Assembly: GCA_032718475.1 (NCBI GenBank)
Contig: JAUCBJ010006937.1
Span: 1-64,000 of the forward strand
DNA length: 64,000 bases
Direction: 5' to 3'
Source: Nemertoderma westbladi
Taxonomy: Eukaryota; Xenacoelomorpha; Nemertodermatida; Nemertodermatidae
A program made the position numbers and the translations under genes. Every line of letters starts with the position of its first letter. Positions within the stretch are counted from its first letter, which is position 1. The notes under the pieces were generated by a model, which saw only the letters and a program-made list of their open reading frames with translations, searched no databases and was not told the DNA's origin. Shown here one piece after another: positions 48,632 through 60,316 of this stretch.

Positions 48632-51600
48632 TTATATCGTTTTCAAACTGAGGAATTTGTACATTGCATTAATTTTAAGAAATTTATTATTTGAAAAAAT
48701 TGATTGTGTTGGGTGTCGGTATGGTTTTAATTCAACGATGCGGACAGCTTTCTTTTGTAGCCGGACTAGAGGATTAAGAGTGCTGTCATTAATATTACAA
48801 TTACCCCAAACAGTTAAAGCATACGATATATAAGGTTCTACCAATGTATTATATAGGAGCTTCCTAATCTGTATTGGAACGAAATGCTTGATCTTATTTA
48901 TTACACCTACGTTTTTTGATACTTTTATGCGAATATTTTGTATATGTAAATGCCATGAGAAATTTGATTGGAGGTGAATACCAAGAAATTTAATATTTTC
49001 AGTATCGTTTATTGTTCGCCCATTGATTTTGACCCCTGTGTTTTTTGGATTATATGGCTTCATTGAGAACACCATATATTTTGTTTTATCGAGATTTAAA
49101 GATAGTTTATTTAAGCAAATCCATTGATATATTTTATGTATTTCTTTGTTCATTGTTGATATCAGATCATGTACGTTTTCGCCTGAAATAAATAAGTTTG
49201 TATCATCAGCGAAGAGTATGAAATTTACGATTTTTGAAGAATTTGAGATGTCATTTATGTAAATTAAAAATAAAATTGGGCCAAGGACAGACCCCTGCGG
49301 AACTCCACATATCACATCAAGTGTATCTGAAATTGTTCCATTTAAATCAACGTATTGGGTTCGATTGTGGAGATAACTGGAAAACCATGCTAATGGGGTT
49401 CCGCATACACCGTAATGCTCAAGTTTTTTTTAATAGGATTGAATGATTAACGGTATCAAAGGCTTTGCTAAAATCCAAGAAAACACCAAGTGTAAGATGT
49501 TTATTTTCAATATCATCTGACAAATTAGATTGCAGGAGAGTGAGAGCTGTTATAGTTGATTTTTCCGATTGAAATCCGAACTGATTTTCATAAATAATAG
49601 AGTTTTTTATCATGAAGTTTACGAATTGTCGAGAAACAGCCTTTTCTAGAATTTTCGAAAAAAATGGGAGTATACTTATAGGACGGTAATTACCAAATTG
49701 ATCGGCGTTACTATGTTTGAAAATAGGTACAATTCTTGCCACTTTCATTAGATCTGGGAATATTCCCAGAGATAATGATTGATTAAGGATGTGTGTCAAT
49801 GGATGGGCTATGTAGAGAAAGTTTTGCCGAGCGATTTGAGAATCAACACCGTCCGAAGTCAAGGCTTTTGAATTGGTTATTGATGAGGCAATATCATATA
49901 CATCTTTAGTACTTAGTGGTGAAAAGTATAGTGAGGATGCGGTTTGGTTACCTAGGGTATCATATATGGAACCATTAGTATTAGGAATATTTTTCGCTAA
50001 GTTTGGACCTACATTACGATAAAAGTTATTGAATCCATTTGCAATCGCTGTGTTATTCCTAATTGACGAATTGTTTACTGTAAATGTATCAGGATAGTTT
50101 TGAGGCGAGCATGAGGCTCGGGGATTTATAAGTGTTTTTATTATTTTCCAGGTTTTCATCGTATTATTTCTATGAATATTAAATGATTTCTCAAAATAAG
50201 CTTTTTTTGCATTCCTAATTATTTTAGTAAGTTGGTTTTTATAAGCCGTATATTCGATTTTTTTGCTTAGAGATCTGCTATTAATGTATTTTGCATATAG
50301 TGCATGCTTACGTTTGATACATTTATAAATACTTTCAGATAGCCAAGGTTTATCGCTATTTATTATCTTTATTTTTTTAGTGGGAAAACATTTGTTATAT
50401 AGCTTCTGATATATTTCAATAAACGTATTGTAAGCAATATTGGGGTCACTTTCTTGCGTAACTTCTTCCCAGCCTCCATTGTTAAAAGTTTGTTTAAGGA
50501 TCTCCACAAATTTTTTACTGTTTGTTTCTGATCTATCCGTAACTAAGATGTAAGATGGTTTACTATGTTTACTGGGAATTGTTATTTCAGAATTGACAAA
50601 TATGGGTAGATGGTCAGATAAACTGGCTACAATTATTCCAGATTTACGAATGTTTGTAATATCGTTTGTTATGATATTATCAATACAGGTTGCAGTAGTT
50701 TCTGTTATACGAGTTGGTTTGGTAATAACAGGATAAAAAAACTGTTCTGATAGTAGTTCAAAAAAATCAGTTGGTTGTTTATGTATATTAACTCCTAACA
50801 TATCTATGTTAAAGTCGATGTTATCTATCTAAGTTTATTTTCTGTATTAATCTGTTCTAAAATGTGCTTTAATTTCCTTAGAAAGCCAATTACATCTTTT
50901 GCAGGTGGACGATATATACATCCTATGATAATATTTTTTGCATTTTCTCGATCCCACTCGGCAAAAACTGACTCCAAATCAGGCTCATCTTTCTCGAGAT
51001 CATGGCGGGGTTTGCAATTCAAGTTATTGCTTAAATAGAGACTACATCCCCCGCCACGTTGATTGGCACGAGGTTTGCTATGGTAAATTTTGTATCCATC
51101 CAGCTGATAGTCATTAAGGTTGTCCTTTTTCAACCAAGTTTCAGTTAGAGCAATTGCGGAAAAGGGTTTCTCTATTATTTGTAATAAATCGTATAGATTA
51201 TGAAAATTCTTCGGAACACTCCTTATATTCGTATGAAAAAGAGACAATCCATTTTCTTGCTGATTTTTTAAGTTAAAATCTGTTGACACCAAATTGTTAT
51301 AGTAACGACATTGAATTTTAGTGTAAATGTTATTTAGTATATTGCTATCTGGATTATTGTCTCTGTCAAATTCAAAAATGGTGTCACCTGCATTCAAATC
51401 TGTCAGTCTAACTGTATTAGAGGTTAAAAGGTCAATATCGATTATCGAAGGCAATCGATAGTCGTATATTGTTAAAAGAAACTCATCTTCGTCTATAATA
51501 TTTGTGAAAGGCAGTGCATTAAAAATACAATGTGGGCAAAACCAAATGGACTGAGATAAGAGTTGTTTAAATTCTGAAAATTTAAGAGATGGGATACAAC

Positions 51601-51718
51601 GGTAGTGAACAAATTGCTTACAAGCAGCACATTTCAATTTAGAGATATTGGAGCTTTTTATTAATTTAGTGCAATAGTGGCAAGTGCTATTTTGAATCAT
51701 ATAAAATTTAAGATTCAA
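48632..51718 (-). pseudogene. LINE ORF2: PHD-like finger, endonuclease, reverse transcriptase
   Basis: Three open pieces abut. 51,718-50,825: a CxxC...CxxC...HxxC...CxxC finger (CHYCTKL, CAACKQFVHYRC, FCPHC) and the start of an endonuclease (HTNIRSV, LTETWL, GGGCSLYL, GCIYRPP). 50,801-49,419: the endonuclease end with SDHLP, a long linker, then RT blocks GNYRPISILPFFSKILEK and VFLDFSKAFDTVNH. 49,315-48,632: GVPQGSVLGPILFLIYIND and FADDTNLF, the catalytic FADD. The break at about 49,424 is one extra A in an A run; the break at about 50,810 is another short indel. The element is therefore recently inactivated. ORF2 would nick DNA and prime cDNA synthesis at the target. Confidence 0.9.
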
Positions 51719-52044
51719 TAAAATTAAGACAAAATAGGAGAAAACAATGCAGTAGATTAAAACTAAAAAAACAAACTAACTAATACGCTACAAGTAAACG
51801 CTACAAAGCCTAGTATATATGTAGGGTAAGATAGTTAGTGTAAAAGCTATAGGGAGTAAACAGTCCAAGCAGTCAGTAAGTCCTTTCCTAAACACTAATT
51901 ATGGCTAGACTGTGTCGTATATTTTGGCGAAATGGCCAATTGTAGTTTTTTGTAAATAAAACTAAATTTCCCTACACTCATTGCAACCTTGTATGGTGTA
52001 AACACAATAATATTACATTCCAATGTCATTTAATCTATGTGACC

Positions 52045-53073
52045 TCAGAAACCATGAAATACTATATCACCTTCCCCAGCTGGATCGCTGCTGGTTGATT
52101 CTATTCGGTGTGTCAACTCGGTTCCGTTAGCAGCACTTTTATTGTGGTTCTTGTCTCTAGAAGGAGGTGGGTGGGTGGTCAGTGCTGCGCCTGCCGCTGT
52201 CGGTCCAGTGCGATTGTAGCGTTTCCGGTTCCGCTCGACCTTCTCCTCCATAGTGAAATGCTTAACGTGTTTAACGTCGTCGTCGCGTTCAATTTCGATT
52301 TTGTTACCCTTTTTATCTATAGCAAAGATGCGCCCATCTCGCGACCAACCAATCCCATTTACACGAATACGTTTTAGTAAATCCCGTCTACGGGGCGTTA
52401 AGCACTCGGTTATAAAGCTTGGCGAAGCGCGAAGGCGGTGGTCCTCTTTGAAAATTCTCGCCCGTGTTCTATATCGGACTAACTTGACAATAATCGGTGG
52501 ATTATATTTACGATTACCGATGGTATCTATGGGGGCTTTGCTAGGAAGGCGATGACATCTATCCAGATCCCTTTCATCGATATTGAGATTTAGAGATTCC
52601 TTGAAGAATTGAAGCACAACATTACAGGTATCGTCTTCGGATTTCTCACCTGGAAGTTGCTCCAATCCGTGGATCAGGACACAATTCCGACGAGAATATT
52701 GCTCGGCATTATCATGACGTACTGATAAATTATTGGCCAAATCAGTGAGATTACTTTTAATTTCTTCGATTGAATCGCGTATTTTCTCTACCTCGAAATT
52801 AACAAGAGACTTGATTGTATCAATTAAGGACGATCGTTGTTTAGCACGAAGTTGCTGTTCCGAACTGGATCCACTGCCTGTCACAGTATGACTGGAGATC
52901 TCTAATTCTGACCGGTCGTCTAATGCTTTCGATACTATTTCAGCGATTCTATCGTCCAATCCATCGATGTTGTCCTGTAGACCACCAAGACGCTCCATTT
53001 GTTCCGAGATGGATTTGTTAAATACGCCAGACGATGTCGTACCTTTCTTCCCTTGTTTAAGTTGTTTGGGCAT
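52045..53073 (-). CDS. LINE ORF1 protein (RNA-binding)
   Basis: This intact 342-codon frame has a basic N-terminus, a coiled coil at about residues 20-125 (heptads through VEKIRDSIEEIKSNLTDL), then RRNCVLIHGLEQ and a DLDRCHRL segment typical of the RRM-like core of L1-type ORF1 proteins. A C-terminal segment with RRRDLLKRIR and a WSRDGRIFAIDKKG strand follows, then a basic polar tail. The family forms trimers that coat LINE RNA. Start chosen: first ATG, about 360 bases upstream of the coiled-coil end; the neighbouring ORF2 begins about 330 bp downstream. Confidence 0.85.
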   Translation of the reverse strand: MPKQLKQGKKGTTSSGVFNKSISEQMERLGGLQDNIDGLDDRIAEIVSKALDDRSELEISSHTVTGSGSSSEQQLRAKQRSSLIDTIKSLVNFEVEKIRDSIEEIKSNLTDLANNLSVRHDNAEQYSRRNCVLIHGLEQLPGEKSEDDTCNVVLQFFKESLNLNIDERDLDRCHRLPSKAPIDTIGNRKYNPPIIVKLVRYRTRARIFKEDHRLRASPSFITECLTPRRRDLLKRIRVNGIGWSRDGRIFAIDKKGNKIEIERDDDVKHVKHFTMEEKVERNRKRYNRTGPTAAGAALTTHPPPSRDKNHNKSAANGTELTHRIESTSSDPAGEGDIVFHGF

Positions 53074-53459
53074 GATTGAATCCGTAGGCTAAGGTCCTGA
53101 GGATTGTGTTCACGTGCTTTTTTTAAAATAATTATTGAGTGAATTGCTATTTAATGTTGGTAGATCGATCATAATAGATGGACCTGATAAATCCCAGTTG
53201 TTAAGTTTTATTGTTAATTATAATGATACATTGCGGCCGTTAGTCGCCTCCTTTACGGCACAGTCAGATTACTGCTAGACTACGAAGCTACCGGTACCAT
53301 GTACCGCTACACTACTGTTCCGCAAATACTGTAAATACTGCAAATACAAATACTAAGTTACTCCCTTTACTATTTGCCATGTGTGGACATTAACCAACCA
53401 GACCCCATCGGTGGTGTGTTTCCTTCCTGTCAGACACTATTCCCTTCCTGTCAGACACT

Positions 53460-54912
53460 ATTCGATCATTGGATTCATCATTGGCGATGTACCTCATATT
53501 CGAAAACCAAGCGTTATCGGGATGGCTTGCGGACATATGTAGCCTTATGTTGAGAGTGCACTCGCCAACTCGCCAACTCGCCAAGCTCAATGAATTCGGA
53601 AAATTCTTGAACTTTGAATGCTTTCGACGCTTCCGGACCCCTTTCGCCAACATCGACAGCCAGTTCCGCGTAAAGTCGTTGTTTCAGCGGGAGTTACGCC
53701 ACGGATGAGCTAGCCAGCAGTGGCTTTGCCATATTCCGGGACATGTGCGTTTCAAACCTGCACCCGTCGGTAATCGAGAGACCCATTCACCCGGATTCTC
53801 GGTTGGCCAAATACAGACTGATATCGTGGACGCCTCATGCCAAACAGAAGAGCCAATTTATTTGGAAGCGACCTCAGTAACCACTACTGTTATGTCAACA
53901 CCCGATAACGAGTCCGCCCTAATAGACTGGTATCGCGGAACTGTGCGGCTCACCGTCCGAGGTTTCCGCTACGCGTCGTTCCAAAGACATATCCGTTGTA
54001 CGCACTGCGGTCTTCATACACACAACACTCCCATCCAACCTGGAGTTCTCTGCGACAGTAATATTAAACTCTATTGCCCATACTGTCATATTAGTGGTGA
54101 TCACATTTTCTTCTCGTGCAGTCTTTGCTACACAATGTGAGCGTTGTCAATTTAAAGGACACAGTAGTTCAAACTGCCCTTTTGGCCACAACATAGAAGT
54201 AGAAGACGAGACCAGTGTTGCGCGATACATCCGATCATGGGAAGGATGCGCAGACCTCAATGCGTATGCTATGTCTCGATACGCCGCAGCAAGGGCTCAT
54301 CTCGGAGTGTACGTGGTTACCCCCTTTATTTGCGCCACTGACGTCCGATGTGCTTGGTTACCCAGCTACGAACTCCTCAACCGTGTAGCTTCCTGCACCA
54401 ACACCCGTTTCATCCGATGTTTTCTTCGAGAAATACATCCAGAACATGTGACGTCTTACGACATAATCAAATTCATTAAAGACTCCCCCTTCTATGGTCC
54501 CCACTTCCTGGAGAGACATCCCAATCTGCTTCCACAGCACTGGGCCTTCCACGAACACGTTCATCATGAAGGACCGGTCTCACACGCTGTGCCTCCGAGA
54601 ATTTTCCTCGGCCAACAGTCTCTGTTTGATACCACAACCCAAACTGTCCCCTCCGGGCCAGTGCAAACCGCCGTGCGGAAGCGCTTAGCCGCTCCCCTGG
54701 AACTGGGATTCCGTCGACCGGCTGTCAACTCACACGTCACGAGACCGGCTGAGTTCCTGTCCTTACCCAGCACCTCCACCGGAACATATACTGATCATCC
54801 GAGTTCTCCAACGCCTGATGCGGTAGACATACACTCAGGCCCCGATGGGACGATTTCGAGCGACGACCTCACACTGCCTGCGCCCCTGACACCCACGAAA
54901 AGGAGGAAATGA
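53460..54912 (+). pseudogene. Element A ORF2, C-terminal part with zinc knuckles
   Basis: It resumes after the LINE with WLADICSLML (B: LIADIVSRTL), FRRFRTPF (B: FRRFLEPF) and, after a stop at 53,706, SGFAIFRDM (B: AGFSIFRDV). Three zinc knuckles follow in the same order as in B: CTHCGLHTH..., CPYCHISGDHIFFSC and, one frameshift later at about 54,120, CERCQFKGHSSSNC. Then come RAHLGVYVVTP (B: RAHLGFWAVNP) and LREIHPEH (B: LLQIHPDN). The C-terminal 273 codons are uninterrupted and end in a basic KRRK at 54,912. Confidence 0.82.
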
Positions 54913-55720
54913 CTCTTTATGCGCAGTACTCCCAAGCACCCGAAAGCAACCCGAGCACTCGAAAGCGATAATATAAGATTATTTTTAGTTAGCCTGACGA
55001 ACTTTATTAAATCCCCATACCTGTTCGCAAACTATTATATTTGTAAATAATAAACAATGCGTATTTTTTTATATAGTAAGACTGAAATTCAGTATATTTG
55101 TACCTAAAGACATAATGAATGGGAGAATCTTTTAGGCTAGTTAAGCCAAGGAATGCTGTTCACCACCATGGGTAATCTTCCACAGTAAACCCTTCCACTC
55201 TGTTTCCCAAGTTGCCTTGGTTCCCATTTATCGACCACTGAAGGATGAAAGCCGGGGTTAGGCTAGGCTGCAGCATTTACTGCACTGCGCCCAAACAGTG
55301 CTGCCCCATCTGGAGATCAAACCCGGGCTCCCTAATCGGAAGCACAGTAATGTCACCATTAGACCAAGCTGCTGCTATAATATGACTCATATTACTTACT
55401 TACGTACCTAGAGAATATTCGTAAATATGTTAAACCCTAGTATTATTTGAAAGGTTGTTTAAAACTTACTTAGTTTCATCGGAAGTGACCTAACGGACTT
55501 TATTGTTTATATGAGAAAGTTGACCTACCATTATTAACTCCGTTTAATTTAGTTGGATTCTTTATTATATTTAATTGTATGTAATGAGTATTTGATATCA
55601 ACATGATTTAAAATGTTGAAAGTTTATATATACTTCTTTCGATGTAAATTTTAGAAAAAACTCAATATTATGCCATTTAAAACATTGTGTTGGGAACTTG
55701 TACGTGATTTTAGGGAACGG
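54913..55720 (+). other. 3' region of element A upstream of its 3' LTR
   Basis: This non-coding region contains the SINE-like sequence described separately and AT-rich DNA. Just before the LTR is the purine-rich AGGGAACGG, a plausible polypurine tract. AATAAA-type words occur near 55,049. Confidence 0.55.
55110..55376 (-). mobile_element. tRNA-derived SINE-like sequence
   Basis: On the minus strand it begins with an A-box-like TTGGTCTAATGGTGAC (about 55,354-55,369) and a B-box-like GGGTTTGATCTCC (about 55,312-55,324), with tRNA-like spacing. A tRNA-unrelated body and GATAAATGGGAACC follow. The tail boundary is uncertain and no duplication was found. Confidence 0.6.
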
Positions 55721-56707
55721 TTTTGCTGCCAATGCTAACTGTATACAGAAATCTTATATTTTCATCGGATTATTATTCGGTTTCAGTGCATATAATATTT
55801 GTGCTTCGTATGTATTGAATAGCCCATAAAGTTGTTTATATTGTTGCCTAACAACAGTTGTGGTATTACTGAACTCTCACTGGTAACTACCGAAACTGGT
55901 ATTCTTGCGTCTTATTGGCTGTTCTATTTCGTTGAGCATTGTTGTATTCATATATAACTGTTGTCTGCCTCGATACGATAGGCTTAACTTGATATTATTT
56001 CAAGTACTTTACATTGATTTTATAGCACTGCAAGCCACGTTAGTTACAGTGGCCCGCAATATTTTACCTAATCGCTTGTACTAATCACTAATCATTTGCA
56101 ATTTACAACTTATGTTTGCATTTACTATTATTGCATTACTTGTTGATGAATATATTGGACCAGAGATCAAACCAACTCGATTTCCACACGGTGAGTGTAT
56201 TTGTGCCCTGTCAGTAATAAGATTTGGTTCCAACACGGTGAGTGTATTTGTGCCCTGTCAGTAATAAGATTTGGTTCATTTAATGCGAATGTGTGAGTCC
56301 ATAGTATTGTTATATTATTCCCAACTAGTAACTATTATTTACCAGCAATACAAGTGATACGAGTAAATCATGCGCTTATCACGCACTAGGCCAATGTAGT
56401 GTCCTACCTGTGATATATGTAAGTCATACGTACATTTACTAGCCAACAACACAATATAACGGAATGGTTTACACGTACTATCGCACCCCCCTTGAAGCAG
56501 TTTGTAAGTGCCGAGGCATTATACACATACACTAACTAATTCTAGATCTTGTTAAGATATATATATTAGATAATATATTTATACCCCCACACTTGCGTGA
56601 GTGTTCCTGCTATGCGGCAGGTATCCCGAGGCTTTGATAACACTCATAAGAACTACATAACGGCTCGCTAGGCATTTTCAGGTAAGCCTCCCATAAACGC
56701 CTCGACA
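55721..56707 (+). repeat. 3' LTR of element A
   Basis: It aligns with 5,965-6,516, same start and end. It has about 430 extra bases (about 56,146-56,583) that include a 47-bp tandem pair (starting at 56,186 and 56,233) with a repeated GTGAGTGTATTTGTGCCC. The U3 has ATTGGCTG and a CATATATAAC TATA box near 55,950. Either the left copy lost this block or the right gained it. Confidence 0.9.
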
Positions 56708-56915
56708 CCCGAAAATATCGACAAAGGCGAAATTATCAACGAAAATATCGAAATTATAAAACATTATTTAAAATATCGTTTTCCAGTGAGATTTGTATTA
56801 TTAGAAGGCACACTTTACATTTTTTAATTAATGAAATCAGATAATTTCGCCGCATTTTCGCCCTTAAAAGTAATTTAATATCAAATACTGTCTGCTGGTT
56901 GGTTGTTGGGTGTTG

Positions 56916-57984
56916 TTGACCAATAATGCCGGCTTGGATGAATCAATTCAGCATCAGCTGATCAGTGTTCTACAAGCGTGGGACATACAGCCTGAAGGGG
57001 AAAATGAACCGAACCGGTCCGGTCAGCCGGTACCCTAACTCAACACTGCATACCCATTACAGCACATGGTACAGTACAGACCACCAGAAAACGCAGATTT
57101 GTACAATTGTGAACACATTTTATCAAATGTGTACCAGTGTAATGTAATGTTGTTAAACGGGACAATTGAACATAATTGAACATAATTGAAATGGCAACAA
57201 CCAAAATTTTTTCGCCAAAGGATACAATTGAATACTTTTGAAACGCTTAGTAATCTGGAAACTCTCTGTAGTTTGCCGCGATCTGTAACTCACTACAGCT
57301 GGAAATGCGATAAGGATTTTGTTTACCTTTATAGTGTGCGGTTAATAGTGTCTAGTAGACAGGCCTATAGTTAGTGATGTTAAGGCATCTTCTGGTGTGT
57401 CTCTGTGCCCTCCCGGTGTCAGACTAATGGTGCGACATCTCCCTGCACTAAATTAATTATTCAATTGTCTAGGCTCCTCCATCCACATACCCATCCACTC
57501 CCATACACTCCATGAACCTCCATGTGGTCTTGTATGTGGTTCTCTCTATACCAATACAGCCCATGTCCGCAATGTTACGCCCTGGGGGCTCTCTCATCTA
57601 CCTGATATCAGACATACAGGCGCACCGCACACAAAGCCTTTGTCGGTCCCAGCAAGTTAGCCTCCTGCTGTGTGATCTAGAAGATAACTCGCCATAACCT
57701 GCCAATCAGATGACTTGAACAAATGTGTCCACATGTGATCACATGTGATCACATTGGATGAAATCTGCTTTTTCTGGTGGCCTGTACTGTACCTACGGGT
57801 TACATGTGTTGTGTACACTAAACAGTGACTGTCACGCAAGTGGCGCATTTGGACAGGCTGACTGGTGATTGTAACTATACACAGAACTGCAGTGCAGCAG
57901 TCGCAATGCTGTAGGCCTACACTCTGACTGTGCTGTCCTAATTTGAGCGCCATCTTGTGGTGTTTTGCCATCATTGGATTACCC
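56916..57984. other. Interior of the foldback element
   Basis: Short open frames only; no domain recognised. A CATGTGATCA tandem pair occurs near 57,731. It contains no transposase, so the element is non-autonomous. Confidence 0.5.
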
Positions 57985-58210
57985 CTAAAAACCAATCAGT
58001 AGAGACAGTATTTGGTATTAAATTACTTTTAGGGTCGAAAATGGGGCGAAATTATCGGATTTCATTAATTAAAAAATGTAAAGTGTGCCTTCTAATAATA
58101 CCAATCTCACTGGAAGTTAGATTTTATTCAAAGTTGTCTAATTTCGACATTTTCGTTAATAATTTTGTCTTTTTCTTTATTTTCGTGTTTTATAACTATC
58201 CCATGTAAGC

Positions 58211-59136
58211 CCTTTTATTTAAACGACAAAAATGGGTAAAAAATGTTTTTTGAAGATTTTGTAAATTTTCGAAAAATGAACTTCCATTGGTGTGACGGGA
58301 TCAAGGGATCCCGACCGGGTTATAAGTTGTATGCGTCACAGTGGGCTGATGGCAAGATGGAGAAAAGTCTGAGTTTGATGTTCCTTCGTTTATACGAACT
58401 GATAATGATAGCACAGTAGATTGGATAACAATAATAGTGAATAATAAATCAGTATATGACAGCACCGCGATGACGGTAAAACTATAATGCTGGTCTGCAC
58501 TGAAACTGACAACTGAGTAAACTGATTAACAGACCGGCAGCAAGTAGATAATATACGACACACCAATATTACTCCACTGCTACATTACTGTGGCCTCTTA
58601 CCTAGTGGATGCTCTCCCTCGCCCCTATTGGCTAATAACCTACTTCACGCCTCTCCACTCTCTGGGAGTGTTCCCCCCCCCCCCCCCTGTCGCTGGCCCC
58701 AGCTAGCTGTCTCCCCTACCGAGGTGGTTTGACCTCTAACCTCCCTTTGTGTGGCTTTGGGGTTTGTATTGTCCCCGATGTTGGTTGTGATACGAGATTA
58801 GCTATTGCTGATCTTGTATCTCCAACATATTGCTGAAAATGCCACTTCCTATTTTATGAGGGTAATGAGGCGGAATTGAATCCGCTTACAATTGGGGGTA
58901 ATAGTCCCCTTAATACATATAGAGCCCATAAAGGGGGCAACCAGAACCATTCCATTTTAAACAAACTTAACATTTTGAATTTTCCTCCCCCATAACATGA
59001 ACTTGTTGTGATAAGTTAGATGAAGTTCACATTAGTAAGACCAAGTTCATGTTAGATTTTTTTATATTTTTCTTTTAGATTTTTTTATTTATTTTTTATT
59101 ATTTTCTTCTTTAAATTTGGCTTTTTTGTTGCTTAC
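58211..59136. other. Non-coding region between the foldback element and MITE copy 3
   Basis: I see no gene. The C run at 58,674-58,687 and the order of short words (for example ACTGAGTAAACTGATTAA, then a C-rich stretch, then GCGGAATTG) loosely recall about 11,250-11,640 in the satellite-bearing insertion. A distant relationship is possible but unproven. Confidence 0.4.
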
Positions 59137-59140
59137 TTAA

Positions 59141-60312
59141 CCCTATTAAACCCGGGGGTGGGGGGGGGGGGGGGTCAATATGACCCTTCCCGTGTTTTTT
59201 TTGTTACAGCTATAGCTATAGTTTGCGCAATAGGGGTTTTTTGGGGCTCTGATTTCGATGGAATATATACGAGTTTTGAAAATCCATTCAATAGTAAAAT
59301 TGATATTAAATTGTAAAATTAAATTGTTACAACTTATTTCTCGGTTTTAGAGGTTTATGGCGGTTCTGAATTCAATGAAATAAATAATTATCTAATTAGA
59401 CATCTCAAACTTGTATTTTTCAGAACTGGGTGGAAAATTTGGTGCTAGCACCAAATTTTGCAAACCACAAAATATATCAATTGATTGTATCGCCTTGTTT
59501 CTTGCGTTATACGGGTTTGTAAAGGTTCTGAATTCAATGGAATATGTAAAAATTACATAAGAAGTTTCAAACCTGTATTTTTCGCCGGTGGGTGAAAATT
59601 GTTGTGCCAGCACCAAATTTTTGAAAATAGGCAAATTGATCAAGAGATAGTATCATCTTGTTTCTTGCATTATACAGGTTTGTGAGAGTCATGATTCCGA
59701 TGGAATCAATAAAAACAGCACTGGACATCTCAAACTTGTACTTTTAGTGATGGGTACGAAATTTTGTTCTAGCACCAAAATTTGCCATATTGCGCCGAAA
59801 AATACAATTAGCAGTGATCTAGCAAATTAGAAAAGTATTCCATTAGAATCAGCGCCCAAGAAAACCTAAAAATGTGAATTTATAGCATCGTATAAGTGAA
59901 TTACAAATTTTGTGTTCAAACTGAGAAGTGCTGGTTACTTCTTTTGTCATTATTTGCCTAAGTAGAGGACTAAAACAGCCATTTATAGTAATCAGATCAT
60001 TTTTAAACAGTTTCAAATGGATTATGCGCCCCAGAAAACCTGTATTTTAAAACAAATTGCCGAAAATTATAACTTTCAAATTTTATGAAAATTGTTCACT
60101 ACTTGTAATTTTGGTGAAGCAAAATAACCACTCCAGTCCTTTTTTCGAAATTTTTTTTTCGGTCGGATTCGTACAAACAAAAAATCTGACGTTTTTGTAA
60201 AAATGTATAGATTTTATAGGGGGGGGGGGGTGGGGAGGGGGGGGCAATATGACCCTCCACCCCCCCCCCCCCCCCCCTGGTATTTGTACAACATTTTATA
60301 GCCCGGTACTAA
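59141..60312 (+). mobile_element. piggyBac-like MITE copy 3 (diverged)
   Basis: TTAA at 59,137-59,140 is followed by CCCTATTAAACCCGGGGG and GGTCAATATGACC. The far end has the GGCAATATGACC hairpin remnant, C run and GGTACTAA, followed by TTAA at 60,313-60,316 with the terminal TAGGG missing. The interior has the same repeat units, including TTGGTGCTAGCACC at about 59,440. It is shorter and more diverged than copies 1 and 2, and lies outside the nest. Confidence 0.8.
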
Positions 60313-60316
60313 TTAA

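Larger units (their letters stand above)
48140..53300 (-). mobile_element. Non-LTR retrotransposon (CR1/L2/jockey-like), nearly full length
   Basis: In minus-strand order: a 5' region from somewhere between 53,100 and 53,450, ORF1 (53,073-52,045), ORF2 (51,718-48,632, two frameshifts), a 3' UTR, and a 19-base poly-A tail (T run at 48,140-48,158). It lies inside element A's ORF2, which is recognisable on both sides. I could not identify the target-site duplication or the exact 5' boundary. The PHD-like finger, endonuclease and RT order suits the CR1/L2/jockey group; the exact clade needs a tree. Confidence 0.88.
5965..56707 (+). mobile_element. BEL/Pao element A (old, nested, gag-pol-ORF2)
   Basis: The LTRs lie at 5,965-6,516 and 55,721-56,707 with a perfect 5-bp duplication CCCGA outside them (5,960-5,964; 56,708-56,712). 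The insertion point is confirmed independently: joining the sequence on either side of A rebuilds the left inverted terminus of the surrounding foldback element, matching its other terminus. Inside, on the plus strand, are gag (7.9-17.6 kb), protease, RT, RNase H and integrase (17.6-22.5 kb), and a second gene, ORF2 (26.5-54.9 kb). All are decayed by frameshifts, stops and at least six insertions. Removing the insertions leaves about 18 kb. Confidence 0.88.
5946..58201. mobile_element. Foldback/Mutator-like element hosting the whole nest
   Basis: The left terminus is 5,946-5,964 continued at 56,713-about 56,915, interrupted by LTR element A. It is the inverted complement of about 57,985-58,201. 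Both ends start (A/G)GATAGTTAT and stay similar for about 220 bp with substitutions. A 9-bp direct repeat CATGTAAGC flanks the pair (5,937-5,945 and 58,202-58,210). Long inverted termini with a 9-bp duplication are typical of Mutator-like elements, although other foldback families cannot be excluded. Without the insertion the element is about 1.5 kb and non-coding. The interior, 56,916-57,984, shows no convincing gene. Confidence 0.75.
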
